Shown here: in pieces, positions 46,376-57,474 of the stretch
Numbering within the stretch: position 1 is the first letter of the stretch
How the letters are laid out: every line of letters begins with the position of its first letter
NCBI GenBank assembly: GCA_001683735.1
Contig: LUGG01000033.1
Span: 408,037 to 472,036 of the forward strand
Length of the DNA stretch: 64,000 nucleotides
From: Grifola frondosa
Lineage: Eukaryota; Basidiomycota; Agaricomycetes; Polyporales; Grifolaceae
Reading direction: 5' to 3'
Made by a program: the position numbers and the translations under genes
Notes under the pieces: model-generated
The model's input: the letters and a program-made list of their open reading frames with translations, nothing else
Databases searched by the model: none
What the model was told of the DNA's origin: nothing

Positions 46376-47990
46376 TCAGGGCATCAAATGCGGCTTTTGT
46401 GCTTCGACAGGAAAGCAATTAGTGCTCGATAGTCGTATGTTCCTAAATATCATGGCATCCTCAGCATGGGTCTGGAGCGAATGGATTGCTTGAGTTATAT
46501 CGTCCTCGATATTATATGTGGGAGCAGCAGTCGGTCGTTGATCATAGGAGGCCCATTCGACCGGTGCGCTTTCATGAAGATGCAGGAAGTCTTGGTATGC
46601 TGTGGAGAGAATGCGACATAGATCGAGATACATTTTCATCCGAATGAGATGTCCACAGATGATGCTGAGGTGCTCCATTGTACCATCATCATGCAACGTT
46701 ATACCGTGGCGAAAGATGTGAAGCGCTGCCATTACTGCGTGAGGACCACAGTTGTAGCCATCCATCGCCCAAGGAACATTGAAAGCAGAAATATTCTGCT
46801 GCGTGCCAACATCCCATCCGTGTAGAAGACATAGATGATGGTAGTAGCGTGGCCCCTCCCACTCCTCCCATGGATCATATATCTGTTTATCGCTCGTACG
46901 ACCAAGAACGTGAATGGTATGATGCTCCATGTCCATCACGACCACGAAGTAATGATTCCGATGAAGAACGACAAATATGAGTGGTGTAATGTCGCAAGGG
47001 CCTGTGTCAGGAAGAAAATAGTTTCGACGGAAATTGTGAATGGAATATGCTTGATCATTGTAAGATTGTTCAGATTTCCAAGCTCCTGCGACGAAGGTGT
47101 CCACGTAACGTGCTTTTGATGTTGTGGAATTCATGAACCAGGCATGAAGGAGGTATAAATTGATGAGACTGAAGTCCAGCCATTGACGGTCGGCCAGTGT
47201 ATCCAAACTTGCTAGCGCAGCCTGCCACAACCATGGGTTGGAAAGGCAGCGCCCTTTGTATATGATCGCAACAGTCAAGGAAAAGCAGGTGACTAGCGTG
47301 AATGTGTAAACTCAACTGGCTCTGTCCAAACGATCTCCAAGTGACAATTCCTCCGGTGAGTTAGAACGAGTACTATTGTGTGTTGGAAATGATGGTGATC
47401 GAATCACAGTTCTTGGCTGGCGGGGCGGTATAAATGTCGCATCCATACTATTCTCTGAGTCATCTGTAGATTCATCTCTGTCGGAGCTATGTTCGCTGGA
47501 TGACGACAGGGGATGTGACTTTGCATCCAAGAGATGGTTAGAATTTCAGCCAGTTCGGCCACATTCTGCTGTCATCAATACGACTCCCACTGGTCTTGAT
47601 CGCTTCCAGCATGTGCCAATCAGGTTCATAACAGGGCAATGAGTCATCATCTCCTAAGGAGCTGGTTGTAGAATATATGGTTTTTGCTATTTGTTCTGTG
47701 GCTGGTTCAGTTCGCAACCGATTATGTCTGGATAAGGGCTGGTACATACGATGACATGATGCGTCGGTCCATGTCGTCCTTGTCCCAGATAGAATGGGAG
47801 AGCTGTGATTGGATATATTAAGGTAATGATCAAGGGTTGCGGCAAGGTCCTCGTGCGATGCGCTCGTCAATGGAGGTGACGGCGTTTCAGCCGTGGGTTT
47901 CAAATTCAGTAGGCGGTCGAACATGATCTGGAGGTCGTCATTAGAATCGGTTGGGGAAGACATATGAGCAATAGGATCTGTAGATCGCAT
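46376..47990 (-). CDS. Ulp1-like (C48) cysteine-protease domain protein
   Basis: Ulp1-fold proteases cut SUMO/ubiquitin-like conjugates, and such domains recur in large fungal and plant DNA transposons. The N-terminal part (47990-47538 and 47530-47312) is Ser/Asp-rich and disordered, with an unresolved join near 47540. A probable intron at 47247-47316 leads to the domain: RQWLDFSLINLYLLHAWFM, TPLIFVVLHRNHYFVVVMDM (catalytic His region), and AMDGYNCGPHAVMAALHIF (catalytic Cys). Where the family usually has Asp-Ser after the His strand, this protein reads VLGRTSD, so the acid residue may be missing or shifted. The frame ends at 46376 with KPHLMP; the path to the ORF at 46167 is unclear. Confidence 0.6.
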
Positions 47991-48865
47991 CTGGGTTAGG
48001 CTGTACGAAGTCGTTTATATGAATGTATCGACGAACAGTGTCGATGTAAATTTTGTCTCCTTTTGCCTGGAGGCATTTTGTAAAGGTGCACGCAATCTCC
48101 AGCACATTGGGGTCTTTTATTTATCATGTGTCTGTGGGTGAGATCAATGACATAAACTAAGAGCGCGTCATAGGGTCATGGCGTGGATTGGGTAACTTCA
48201 GACACGCACCAACCATATGATTGTAGCCGGCACACTGGATAATTCAAATACACGGTAGGTTAGTGACGATGCCGATCATAGTTTCACATTTTACCTAACG
48301 TACTTCGCACCATGCATCGCATTCATGACACAGCACGTCTAACATTTTACAAATGTATACCTGTTGGTATCACATACATGACCTGCTTATCTTAGAATGA
48401 AAGGATGCTACTTGTCTCCTGTGCATCAAACCAAAGACTGTCAGTTTGCTATAAGTTCACAGTCAACTAGAACATCACATCAAATCGCAATCGGAGGGAT
48501 TGCCATCGAATTGAGAAACCTGGCGATGGTCTTTGTCCTGTCATCACTCTGCAGCTATGCAGGGACAAATGTTGGCAAATATAACTAGAATTACTGAGGG
48601 AGAGCATACCTTCCTTTCATAAGCATCAATCCTTGTACCCAAACATTGGCACGTTGTACCGTGTGTGTATTCCCATTATATCACATGCAACTGGTTCGCT
48701 GCCTCCATGCATTGAAATGAACAATATCATTGAATGGTGATAACTCATTAATCCATGGAGAGTCCCCTCATGGACATCTAGTAGATATTATGACCGCACG
48801 AAGCGTATCTGCCTTTTAAACCATGAATGCCACATATAGAAGTAAATTGATAATTATCGTATAGG
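47991..48865. other. Intergenic, upstream of the Ulp1-like gene
   Basis: No gene supported. Should contain the promoter of the minus-strand Ulp1-like gene. Confidence 0.35.
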
Positions 48866-48955
48866 TCGGGATTCGAACTCGAACCTTCCGACAACTGCAG
48901 CAAGGTCAGTAGATCGCGATCTCGATCTACGATCATGTGTCAGCGGAGTTGGGAA
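48866..48955 (-). other. tRNA-like remnant (possible SINE head)
   Basis: The minus strand reads GGTTCGAGTTCGAATCCCGA, which resembles a T-arm with its TTCGAAT loop. It is preceded by a GTAGATCGAGATC-GCGATCTAC dyad. A full cloverleaf with a clear anticodon arm and matching acceptor stem could not be drawn, so this may be a decayed tRNA or tRNA-derived SINE. Confidence 0.25.
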
Positions 48956-49078
48956 GCACTTCCCCGCGGAATTGGACCTTTCCTTCTTTCGAACTTCCAT
49001 CATCTCTGCGACCGGAAGTGCAACATATTTTCCTGTGCTCGCTGCGCCCCTGATACAACCAGCGTCCCATAGTAATTA

Positions 49079-49626
49079 GGTATGTCCCCTCACCTCTTAT
49101 TCACCGTCGCCCTGCACGCCGGAAACGACTGCAGGTGCGACGTCGACGATACAATGTCCGCTGTGCGCTGGATACAACCACAGCAGACGTTCTCCAGAGG
49201 TATGTCCCTTTCACCCCTTATTCACTGTCGCCCTGCACGCCGGAAACGACTGCAGGTGCGACGTCGACGATACAATGTCCGCTGTGCGCTGGATACAACC
49301 ACAGCGGACGTTCTCCAGAGGTATGTCCCTTTCACCCCTTATTCACCGTCGCCCTGCACGCCGGAAACGACTGCAGGTGCGATGTCGACCCTATGACGTC
49401 CGCTGTGCGCTGGATACAACCACAGCAGACGTTCTCCAGAGGTATGTCCCTTTCACCCCTTATTCACCGTCGCCCTGCATGCCGGAAACGACTGCAGGTG
49501 CGATGTCGACGATACAATGTCCGCTGTGCGCTGGATACAACCACAGCGGATGTCCTCCCCAGGTATGTCCCCTCACCTCTTATTCACCGTCGCCCTGCAT
49601 GCCGGAAACGACTGCAGGTGTGACCT
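49079..49626. repeat. 121-bp minisatellite, about 4.5 units
   Basis: Near-identical head-to-tail units start at about 49079, 49199, 49320, 49441 and 49562, each beginning GGTATGTCCC and containing GACTGCAGGTGCGA and GCTGGATACAACCACAG. The fifth is interrupted by a MITE-like element; its other half resumes at 50229. Confidence 0.9.
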
Positions 49627-50225
49627 AGTGTTGTGCCGGCCCGGCTTGGCCTGAAAGCCACGGCTTTGGCCCGGCTTCTCACGGCTTGGGCTTTGCAAGA
49701 TGATAGGCCGGGCCACAGGCTGTTGAAAGCCAAAGCCGGGGCTTGGTTTTGGCTCAAGCCCTGGCTTTTAGCACTGTAGGTATCTGCAGAGGATGGACAT
49801 TAAAACATTCTATATTAGTAGTAGATTAATGTATATGTAGGAGTATCAACATTCCATGAGTAAAATCTTGCAGAAAATGAGAGAGCAGTCGTTCGAATTT
49901 CGAACCATCACTTTGATGCACATCCAAAACAGGAAGGTGAATCGGCAAATTGGGCACAACGGACAGAGTCTGCGAGATTATGCGATTTCTCGAGCGACAT
50001 TTCACTATTAATATTGTAGTCCATATAAATCACAATAAAATATCCGAAATTTCATCACACCCAGTAACACCTTGAACGCCCCAGCTTGACGGCCTGGCTT
50101 TGGCCGGCCTGACACTTAAGCCGGGCCAAAACCGCCCTAAGCCATGTGCATGGCCCGGCTTGGTTGGCCTATATCCGGCTCGGCTCGGCCGGCTTGCGGC
50201 CTGAGGCCGGGCCAAGCACGACACT
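49627..50225. mobile_element. MITE-like non-autonomous element inside the minisatellite
   Basis: About 600 bp with terminal inverted repeats: left AGTGTTGTGC (49627-49636), right GCACGACACT (50216-50225), nine of ten positions complementary. Both are extended inward by GGCCCGGC-type GC-rich subterminal words. The AT-rich core has no coding capacity. The flanks ACCTA and ATCTA next to the ends could be an imprecise target duplication. It splits one 121-bp unit, so it inserted after the array formed. Superfamily not assigned (hAT-like ends are possible). Confidence 0.65.
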
Positions 50226-50228
50226 ATC

Positions 50229-50340
50229 TATGACGTCCGCTGTGCACTGGATACAACCACAGTGGATGTTCTCCACAGGTATGTCACCCTCACCTCTTAT
50301 TCATCATTCCCCTGTACACCGGACATGATGCAGGTGTGAT
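50229..50340. repeat. Remainder of the interrupted minisatellite unit
   Basis: CTATGACGTCCGCTGTGC, GGATACAACCACAG and GGTATGTCACCCTCACC repeat the unit seen at 49079-49626, more diverged. Confidence 0.75.
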
Positions 50341-51194
50341 CTGTGCTGTTCACCAGGCACTGGACACAGTTGCTGGATATAAACATGTGTTGTGTGATTA
50401 TTACATGAGGACTTGTCCAATTGGCAATTCAGTTCTCATTGTGTTGTATTATCAATGCAATGTATATGTTCATGTGGAAGTGACCACTCCACTATAACAC
50501 ATCGTGTGCAGATTATTAATGGAGAAATTTTTCATAAGGACTTCTATCAGATGCCTACCACATACACAATGTGAGACCTTTGATCACACGCATCTCTGCC
50601 TTGAGAGGCATGTCTGGAGGCTGGAATCCTCTCAAACACCGAATTTGGGAACTGATATTATTTTCCTCCATAAATCAGCCCATTAGTATAGTATACATTG
50701 TATGATTAAATATGCCCGAATGCCAGACATGAGCAGCAGACAACATTAAAGTCCCGACATGAGAGCATCTCCATTGGCCATGAAATGTAAATGAACTCCA
50801 ATCATACTATCATCGTAACTAATCCCATTTATTATGAATAGATATGGTTTAGATACTTGAGGTCATCGCCTAGTCCTTCCATCAACCACTGCTTTCAATC
50901 AATTGCCTTGGACGCAGAATGAGCCACCATTAACTCCTCAACAGCAACATTGATTGCCTAAGTCGTCGACCCAAGAGAAAAGCAAGAGAACAACCCATGG
51001 GTGCCTTCCATATGGGCGCTTGTTTTGTCGCGCCGCCTGCAGCGGACCTCCCATGCAATGACCAATCTGTTGGCCGAGGCTAATAGCTGCACATGACCTG
51101 ATCTCAACGGATTCTTCCCATGAAACTGATATAAAGTGTTCGTTGACTGCAGATCGTTTATTCCCACGTGTAATATCTTTCCTCCAACTCCAAT
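50341..51194. other. Intergenic; no gene seen
   Basis: Short chance ORFs only. Left flank of the decayed paralogue. Confidence 0.35.
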
Positions 51195-52420
51195 GTACGA
51201 TCCCACAGTCTCCTTTTGGTGTAGCGACGACAATCTACCAAAGCGGGAATTAAAGATGGCATTGACGAGGAAGTACAAATCTGTTTTATTTGACCAACAC
51301 TTTTTATCGCATAGTTTCCCTACATCCGCGAACAAAGAACGACACCACAGAATGTCAAGCCCCGGTTGATACCGCAGCAGGATTCCGTTTTTTGAACTAC
51401 TACATATCTGCCCTCCAGGATGCTATCAAACGCGACGTACTTTGTGCGATGGCAAAGGACGAGGAGGAAATCACTGTACTGACCATCATGGACGGTCTAA
51501 AGCGCAATCTCCTCAATCTCCACCGCGTGCGGGAGGCCTTTGTTGACGCAATGAAGTCCGATCCTCGTCAACCTGCCACTGCCCTCTCCAATTGGCTGCT
51601 GGAGGTTTATTATATCAATGAATCTGTCCCGCATATCGTCAAGAAGAACCTAAGCCTCATACATGGCAATGCATTCGAATTGGGTGCGCCACCAGTTACT
51701 ATTCACTTCATTATACATATTACCAGATGAAGACTGGGCATCATGGGTGCTCGATGACGAGACGAAGAAAGCATCACGACTCGCCGTATTCGGTCCAGTG
51801 GGTGAAGATCGGTCATTGCCAAAGCACGAGGGATATGATAGCCCCATGTCCAGGCAATATCTGACACCTTGAGGGCATTCGTCGAGGAGGTTGTTACTGG
51901 AAAAGAGGTGTACTCGGAGGCAGCGATTCCAGATGAAGTGGTACGAGTGCATCCACGATTTCATCTCCTCGTAAACTGATATGGAATTCGTAGAACGATG
52001 TCCCAAAGGATGCACCAACGATGGTATGTCACATTTGTAAACATAGCAACACCTCTAACTATGGCTAGAGCATTGCAAAGCGTCGTTGAGAACGCGGGAC
52101 AGAGCGAGAGGCACACGCACGACGAATGTGGTATGTATTCCTTACATTGTATATGTAATAAATTGAAACAGGTATCATAGAAATCAACGCAGCTTGTGGC
52201 GGATGTCGGGAATGATGAAGGGGCATCTGAGACAGATGAAGAATTGCGCCAAAAAAAACGACAGCGTAAGGAAAGGGAAAGGCACAACCAGCCATCGATC
52301 CAACTGCAAAGTATGTCTCATTTCTGTCAGATGCGACCGTATTCTGATAATGAACGTGCAGCTTTCTGACAATCACCTTGACTCTGATCAAGAGAACAGG
52401 ATGCTGCAATTTCCGTAGCC
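51195..52420 (+). pseudogene. Decayed paralogue of the 63.5-kb gene, inverted orientation
   Basis: Matches the minus-strand gene at 61249-63521 block by block: MYDPTVSFWCSDDNLPKREL versus MYDNTLCLWCNDAVLPHGEV; AGFRFLNYYISALQDAI versus IGFRFLNHYISALQTAI; VLTIMDGLKRNLLNLHRVRE versus VLTILDGLHRNLLNMHRVRE; ALSNWLLEVYYINES versus ALENWLLEVYHIGES; RLAVFGPVGEDRSLP versus RLACFGHVGEDRILP. Frame changes near 51350 and 51870, and lost ends, mark it as broken. The remainder to about 52420 includes a charged stretch (EELRQKKRQRKERERH). Confidence 0.7.
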
Positions 52421-52878
52421 CACGGACACAGTGTGTAGCCGTATGTGGAGGTACGCAGTTGATGGTGTTATTCGTATGTATTCCATGACTTGATGTTGTG
52501 TGCATCATTTCTAACTGCATCGCTGGTAAATTCAAAGATGATTCCGTGACTTTGGAAAATTATCGACAGTTGAAATCAGCGATTGTATTTATTTCTGTAT
52601 GAATAAATGGTTTGGAACAATACGCATGAACACACTTGGTGGAACTTATGTACGGCAGTGCTGTGTATGTTTATGGTGCTGGGGAGAGATTCGAGCTAGC
52701 ACCATGTTCAAAATGTATCGCGATGATATATGTCGATTTCATATATCACGATCCATACTGACATTCATATTACGTCGAAACGCAACCGTGGTGACTATTT
52801 CACACTCACTATACTGCGACAAAAGATATGTCCAACGAATTTATGTCAGACATCTGAGCCGGTGAAGTGTTCTACAGA

Positions 52879-54178
52879 TTAGATAATACTGTTGCATATA
52901 GGGCACACGCAATACGAGGGGATGTCCAGCGAGATGAACTCGGCACATTTCTCTGCTGCATCCTCGTCCGTAACCTGCTCCATTGCCTCCTCGATGATCA
53001 TCTCAGGCTGTTCTGGGACGCCAGCATCTGCATGATACTCCCGTATGCTCTGCACAACAATTTCGAAGCTCAGTGGTACCCAGCGCCGTCTAATCCACGC
53101 TGAATCGGCCATGAGAGCACACGTCCCCATATTCACTGTAATCATCCTCAGAGCTATGGTGCCGCCCAGAGAAAATACGTCTGCTTGGTATCATCAGGTA
53201 TCTCTCCAAGTAATGAAGCGATACACCCCAAGTGGAACCACTTTGTGCACTGGGGGCACCAACGGAGGACATCCTGGTCAGGAGAATATTTCCCACCTTC
53301 CCCGCAGGCGCTGACACAGATATCCACATGTTTCTATAATGCATAATTAGTGCTATCAGTCGTTGGGATGATCTCAACATACGTAGATCGACATCTCCGA
53401 TTGCATTCCTAGTACTCGGAGTCCTCTCCAGTATACATCATCAGGACCATGGGACGCAAGTCGACACGGTCCATGTGGAATTTGACGATGTCCGACGTAC
53501 CTGACAGTATATTGTTGTGTTATGAACATTCAATGTTATCTGCATGTGGAAGTGACTTACATTCAATACAAGTGCTGACGTGATAATCCGTGTGATCGGT
53601 CAGTACCAGTTCCCGACGTCCTAACATCGTAATGCCACTGGAGGACAGGGCCGGATTGCTGAGTGTTTTTCACAAGGTACCGAACATTACCCACAGATTA
53701 TCAAGCAGTTTCCTCTGTTTCTTGGATAGCGTCGACTGACAGAAGTCCGAGTATCGATAGAACCATCGCGCCTTAATATAGGCCTGAAGTACGATCATGA
53801 ATTGGCAAAATCGCAACTAGTGACAGATCAAACCCACCTTCCCATTGTCCGATGTGCGAATTTCATCGGCGATGACGTGCCAGTAGTGGTCCCCATCGAT
53901 TGGGCAGTCCTCCAATCCTGCGATGATTTATTGGACATGCTAATTGTCGGGCGTAACATTAAGCTGATTTAGTGATTAATTCATCTGTCATCGCGAATAC
54001 ATTGTATGTCCACATACCACGATCCAATCGTGATAGTTGTATCCTCCTCATTCTCATCATCAGATGTACTATGAAGTGTGACATGATTGCTATCTATACA
54101 GGATACCAGAGTATAGCACAACGTACTTGTCAAAGTCCTCACGGACGATAACTTCTTGAAAGCGGTGGCGGTTGTCAT
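52879..54178 (-). CDS. BAH domain - PHD finger protein
   Basis: BAH and PHD modules read chromatin; fungal BAH-PHD proteins include the H3K27me3 effector EPR-1 of Neurospora. ATG 54178 (MTTATAFKKLSSVRTLTS) starts a short N-terminus with an acidic patch. The BAH-like part is spliced from DGDHYWHVIADEIRTSDNGK, AYIKARWFYRYSDFCQSTLS and GRRELVLTDHTDYHVSTCIE (about 53430-53930). A PHD-like finger follows at about 53180-53335: CVSACGEGG, then RWCPQCTKWFHLGC. The C-terminal piece holds EMIIEEAMEQVTDEDAAEKC and YCVCPICNSII, stop near 52879. Several joins, especially after the first exon and after the PHD finger, are not fully resolved. It may be a mobile-element passenger rather than the host regulator. 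Confidence 0.55.
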
Positions 54179-54774
54179 TCTGCTGATAGTTTGAGGGGTT
54201 GAGGATGCCGATCTCATACAATAGTTCTCATTATATAATGGACCGGGCCGATGTCCATATTGTTTTCAATGCAGACAATTCAAAAGCTTTCTTTTTGTTT
54301 TTATCGTTATGTGTCATCGTTCTATATGACGTGATGGTGAGTAAAATGTGTCGGCTACATCTACTGCACATAATGTATTGTGGCATACACTCATTGAATG
54401 TATCATTGTCGTCGTGGATCAATTATTGTTATTGTTCATGTGTTGTCACAGAATCATTGACGATTGACAACAATTAAAATGCGCTGGACGGAATTAAAAT
54501 CATTACCAGATGTTTGCGGACACTCATGGCAAGGTTGTGAAAACCGTGGCTAGCAATTCTATCAGTGGCTACCTCAGTATTCTTTCATGGTGATTCGCAA
54601 TATCATAGCACGTAATGGAGTATAACCAGTATCAACCGATCTCCATTTGATTATGTTCTCAATACCGACTGCATCCAGGAGGTTTCATATATTAGACCGA
54701 CGATGTTTGGAATAATTGTGAACTTAGGTAGTATCATCCAACATGAATATGACCTGAACAGGAATTTAATCTCG
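54179..54774. other. Intergenic between two minus-strand genes
   Basis: AT-rich; no gene supported. Confidence 0.35.
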
Positions 54775-56494
54775 CTAACGTATCTTGCGTCGATCCAGGA
54801 ATTGAACTAAAGTATCCGCCAATTCATCCATGATATACAGAGCCTCTGCAACGCCATATCCACTGAAAAATGACGCAATCGGGCCACGGTCAATTTCGTT
54901 TACAAAATAGTCCAACCCACCAATCCCGTTGTGTATTACGGAGACGTCGATGCGTGCGAAAAGGTCCAGTGATGAATGATGGCCTGGCCCAGCGGTGACC
55001 ATTTCCTTTGCGACCAAGGCCTTGAGAGTGACCTCTATGAAGTCATAGAGTCCTCGCTTGGCTACTTGGCGCATGCGCATGGTGCCACCACCTCCATGTC
55101 GATCCAACAGAATGTCCGGATCTTCGTTGCGTTGAAGTGCATCACTGCAGTAGGATATTAATGGCAGAATATATGGCCAACGTCGATTCACCCACTAAAT
55201 CTCCTTCAAGGAATAGATGTCGCTGATATGTCGCCCGTGCAACAGATCATGAGACGGTTTTGTGCCCACGATGGAAATAATCTGGCCTCCGACCACAAAC
55301 ACCCGCCATTCACCTATACTCTCCAGATATTCAACATAATCCTGAACGAACCATCGTGGGCCATTGGGTCCTGTGCTGCTGCCCGTGCCTCCTGGTTCAC
55401 CTGGCGCCGTTCCTCTCTATTCAATGAGCACGTGAAAAGTCTATGACGACTTGCATCGCTCATCTCCCTCTTCAGCACTGTATTCGGTGTGATTTTTATC
55501 TTCGGCGTATATGGAATAGTGCATGGACGCTGGGTGTGAGTAATAGAAGCCGCAATGTCATCCAGGTCCCGAATGACATCCAGTTTTCGGCCAGCATGCC
55601 TCCCATCCCATATGTGCGGAACTATTGGGATACGCTTGGATAGTATTTCTAACCGGCGGAGAAATATATTGACGTCAGAGATCTTGTAATGTTCCTTGAT
55701 ACTGCAGTGGGATCAGTTCCTACGTAGTGCTTAAGCAAAGACCTGCCTTAAATCGAGCGACAAATCTGCACCTCCCCATATCAGATCAAAATCATCGAAT
55801 TTTGTGTTATAACCTAGGTCATTCGTCCGGTTGCCATTCTTGAGTAGTTTGAAGAACTGTGGGAATGTCATCGCCTGCACAGTAATTCGTGGATGTTGGA
55901 GGAATCGACTGTAGAGGATTATCTTTGCAAATGTGATCAGGATCGCGATGGAGGTTTCAATAATGTAACACTAAAAACCCACTTGATCATGTGCATGTAC
56001 CCGTCTATGTCCTGCAGGTACGGGAGGGGTATCTTCCGGTTGAGTGAATGGATCATCGTAGACATACCTCCCCCCACATGCTGTGGATAGAAAGGCGCAA
56101 TATCACTCTCCAGAAGGTCCAGTGATGCCCAAGAGGCATTCTGGGCTGGGATATGATTTCATTCTTGGACCGTACTTGGGCTGGCTCTAGAACGAATAGA
56201 ATTCGATATTTTATGTTGTCTAATGGTGGCGTTTTACCTGCTACTGCCGAAAATACAACATAATCTGAGCTCACCATTCTCCACCTCGGCAAGCCGTTTC
56301 TCTATCTGAACCAGCCGAGCGTTGAGTGTAGCTATTCTTTGGTCCATGAGACTGGGCTGGCGATGGCTCTGAAGCACGATACGCCCACAGTATGCGGTAT
56401 TTGAATTAGCTACATGGCGATTTCGGTCCGACATTACCCGCATTTCAACTTCCATCTGATTTGGATCTTGCGTGTGGCTGGTGCACCCCAACAT
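54775..56494 (-). CDS. ATP-grasp-like protein with an in-frame stop
   Basis: ATP-grasp enzymes use ATP to join a carboxylate and a nucleophile. Start MLGCTSHTQDPNQMEVEMRV (56494), then a coiled coil (MDQRIATLNARLVQIEKRLA). Central exons read FKLLKNGNRTNDLGYNTKFD, SDVNIFLRRLEILSKRIPIV, and TVLKREMSDASRHRL, which fits the lysine that binds nucleotide. Then WFVQDYVEYLESIGEWRVFV runs into VGGQII, a hallmark of the fold, and LFARIDVSVI with YFVNEIDRGPIASFFSG supplies the metal-binding Asp/Glu/Asn region. The family assignment is inference from these blocks. A one-base frame change lies near 55390, and a TAG at about 55200 stands in frame between YSLKEI and WVNRRWPYILPL, unless an intron removes it. 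Possibly a pseudogene. Confidence 0.45.
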
Positions 56495-57292
56495 TCAGAT
56501 GTATTACATTGCATATCAATGCGAATTCTGCCAGCAGGAAAATTAAAAATTAACTTGAATTTACTATGCATTTGCTAGAAAATTGCTACTGGCCACTTGT
56601 TCGATGAATTTGATATCCACGAAAGTCAAATGTGAGAACATGACAAGCGCTGCAATGCGAGCCTGAGTCTAAGTCGTTAATTTGGCGTATAACCACTGGC
56701 GGTCTCGAACAGACATGCCTCAAGCTAACCAACGGGCATCTTCTCGCCGTCGCTGTCCTTGCCACATGTGGAGACCCAGCCCTCTCAGTCCTCCGAGCAC
56801 GCACTGTTCACCAAGAGCTTCACGGTCCCCTAGCTGATCAATCACTCGAGCTGGATATCACTGACGACCCACTATATGCAACCATTGATGATACCTTTAA
56901 TGAACTTGAATCCAGTGGAGAATAGCATATTACTACTGAACTTCCTCTGTATGGTTCACCACCCGCATTTAGGGAGGATATCACCACTCACACAGCATAA
57001 TTTCAGGCATTCATCGTTGCATGATATGGAAATAAGCAGACACTTCCCATGTCTTACCAACAATTGTACACTATGAGTGGATTCCCTCTGGAGCACAGAA
57101 ATATTGGGTCCCAATTGTGAGATAAATATTCGATTCACTGATAGCAAATCTCCATGCGGAATACATCGATATCGTACACTAACTTTACAACATCTTCTGA
57201 GCCAGATAAACACCCATCCAGCACTCATTTAGACGGCCCAGCATCCGAGGGGGCAATCTTTGTGGGCAGCTTTGTCAGTGCCTTCTTCACCT
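56495..57292. other. Intergenic; no gene seen
   Basis: Short ORFs without coding character on either strand. Confidence 0.35.
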
Positions 57293-57474
57293 TCAGCAAC
57301 TGCATATCTCCTCAACGTAGAATCCTCCCTCCGGTTCCTTTCGCTTCGAGTTTCGATGAATGACAATATCCATCGCTGTGTTCATTCGCTCCGACACTAG
57401 TTCCTTCACATTAGGTGCTTTGGTGGCGGTGATGTGGTCCCTGTTTTCATCACTACACATGGGCATCCGCTTCA

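Noticed and set aside
42907..47990. Assignment to KDZ-type transposases because of the Ulp1-like domain and host clade
   Set aside because: I could not find the transposase catalytic motifs or CxC cysteine clusters, so only mobile-element-like is claimed.
49079..49626. Regular repeats considered as a CRISPR array
   Set aside because: Units are 121 bp and near-identical throughout with no unique spacers, in a eukaryotic genome; this is a minisatellite.
49082..49628. Several plus-strand ORFs of 100-160 codons across the minisatellite
   Set aside because: They arise because the 121-bp unit lacks stops in these frames; the residues simply repeat with the DNA period. No start or splice logic.
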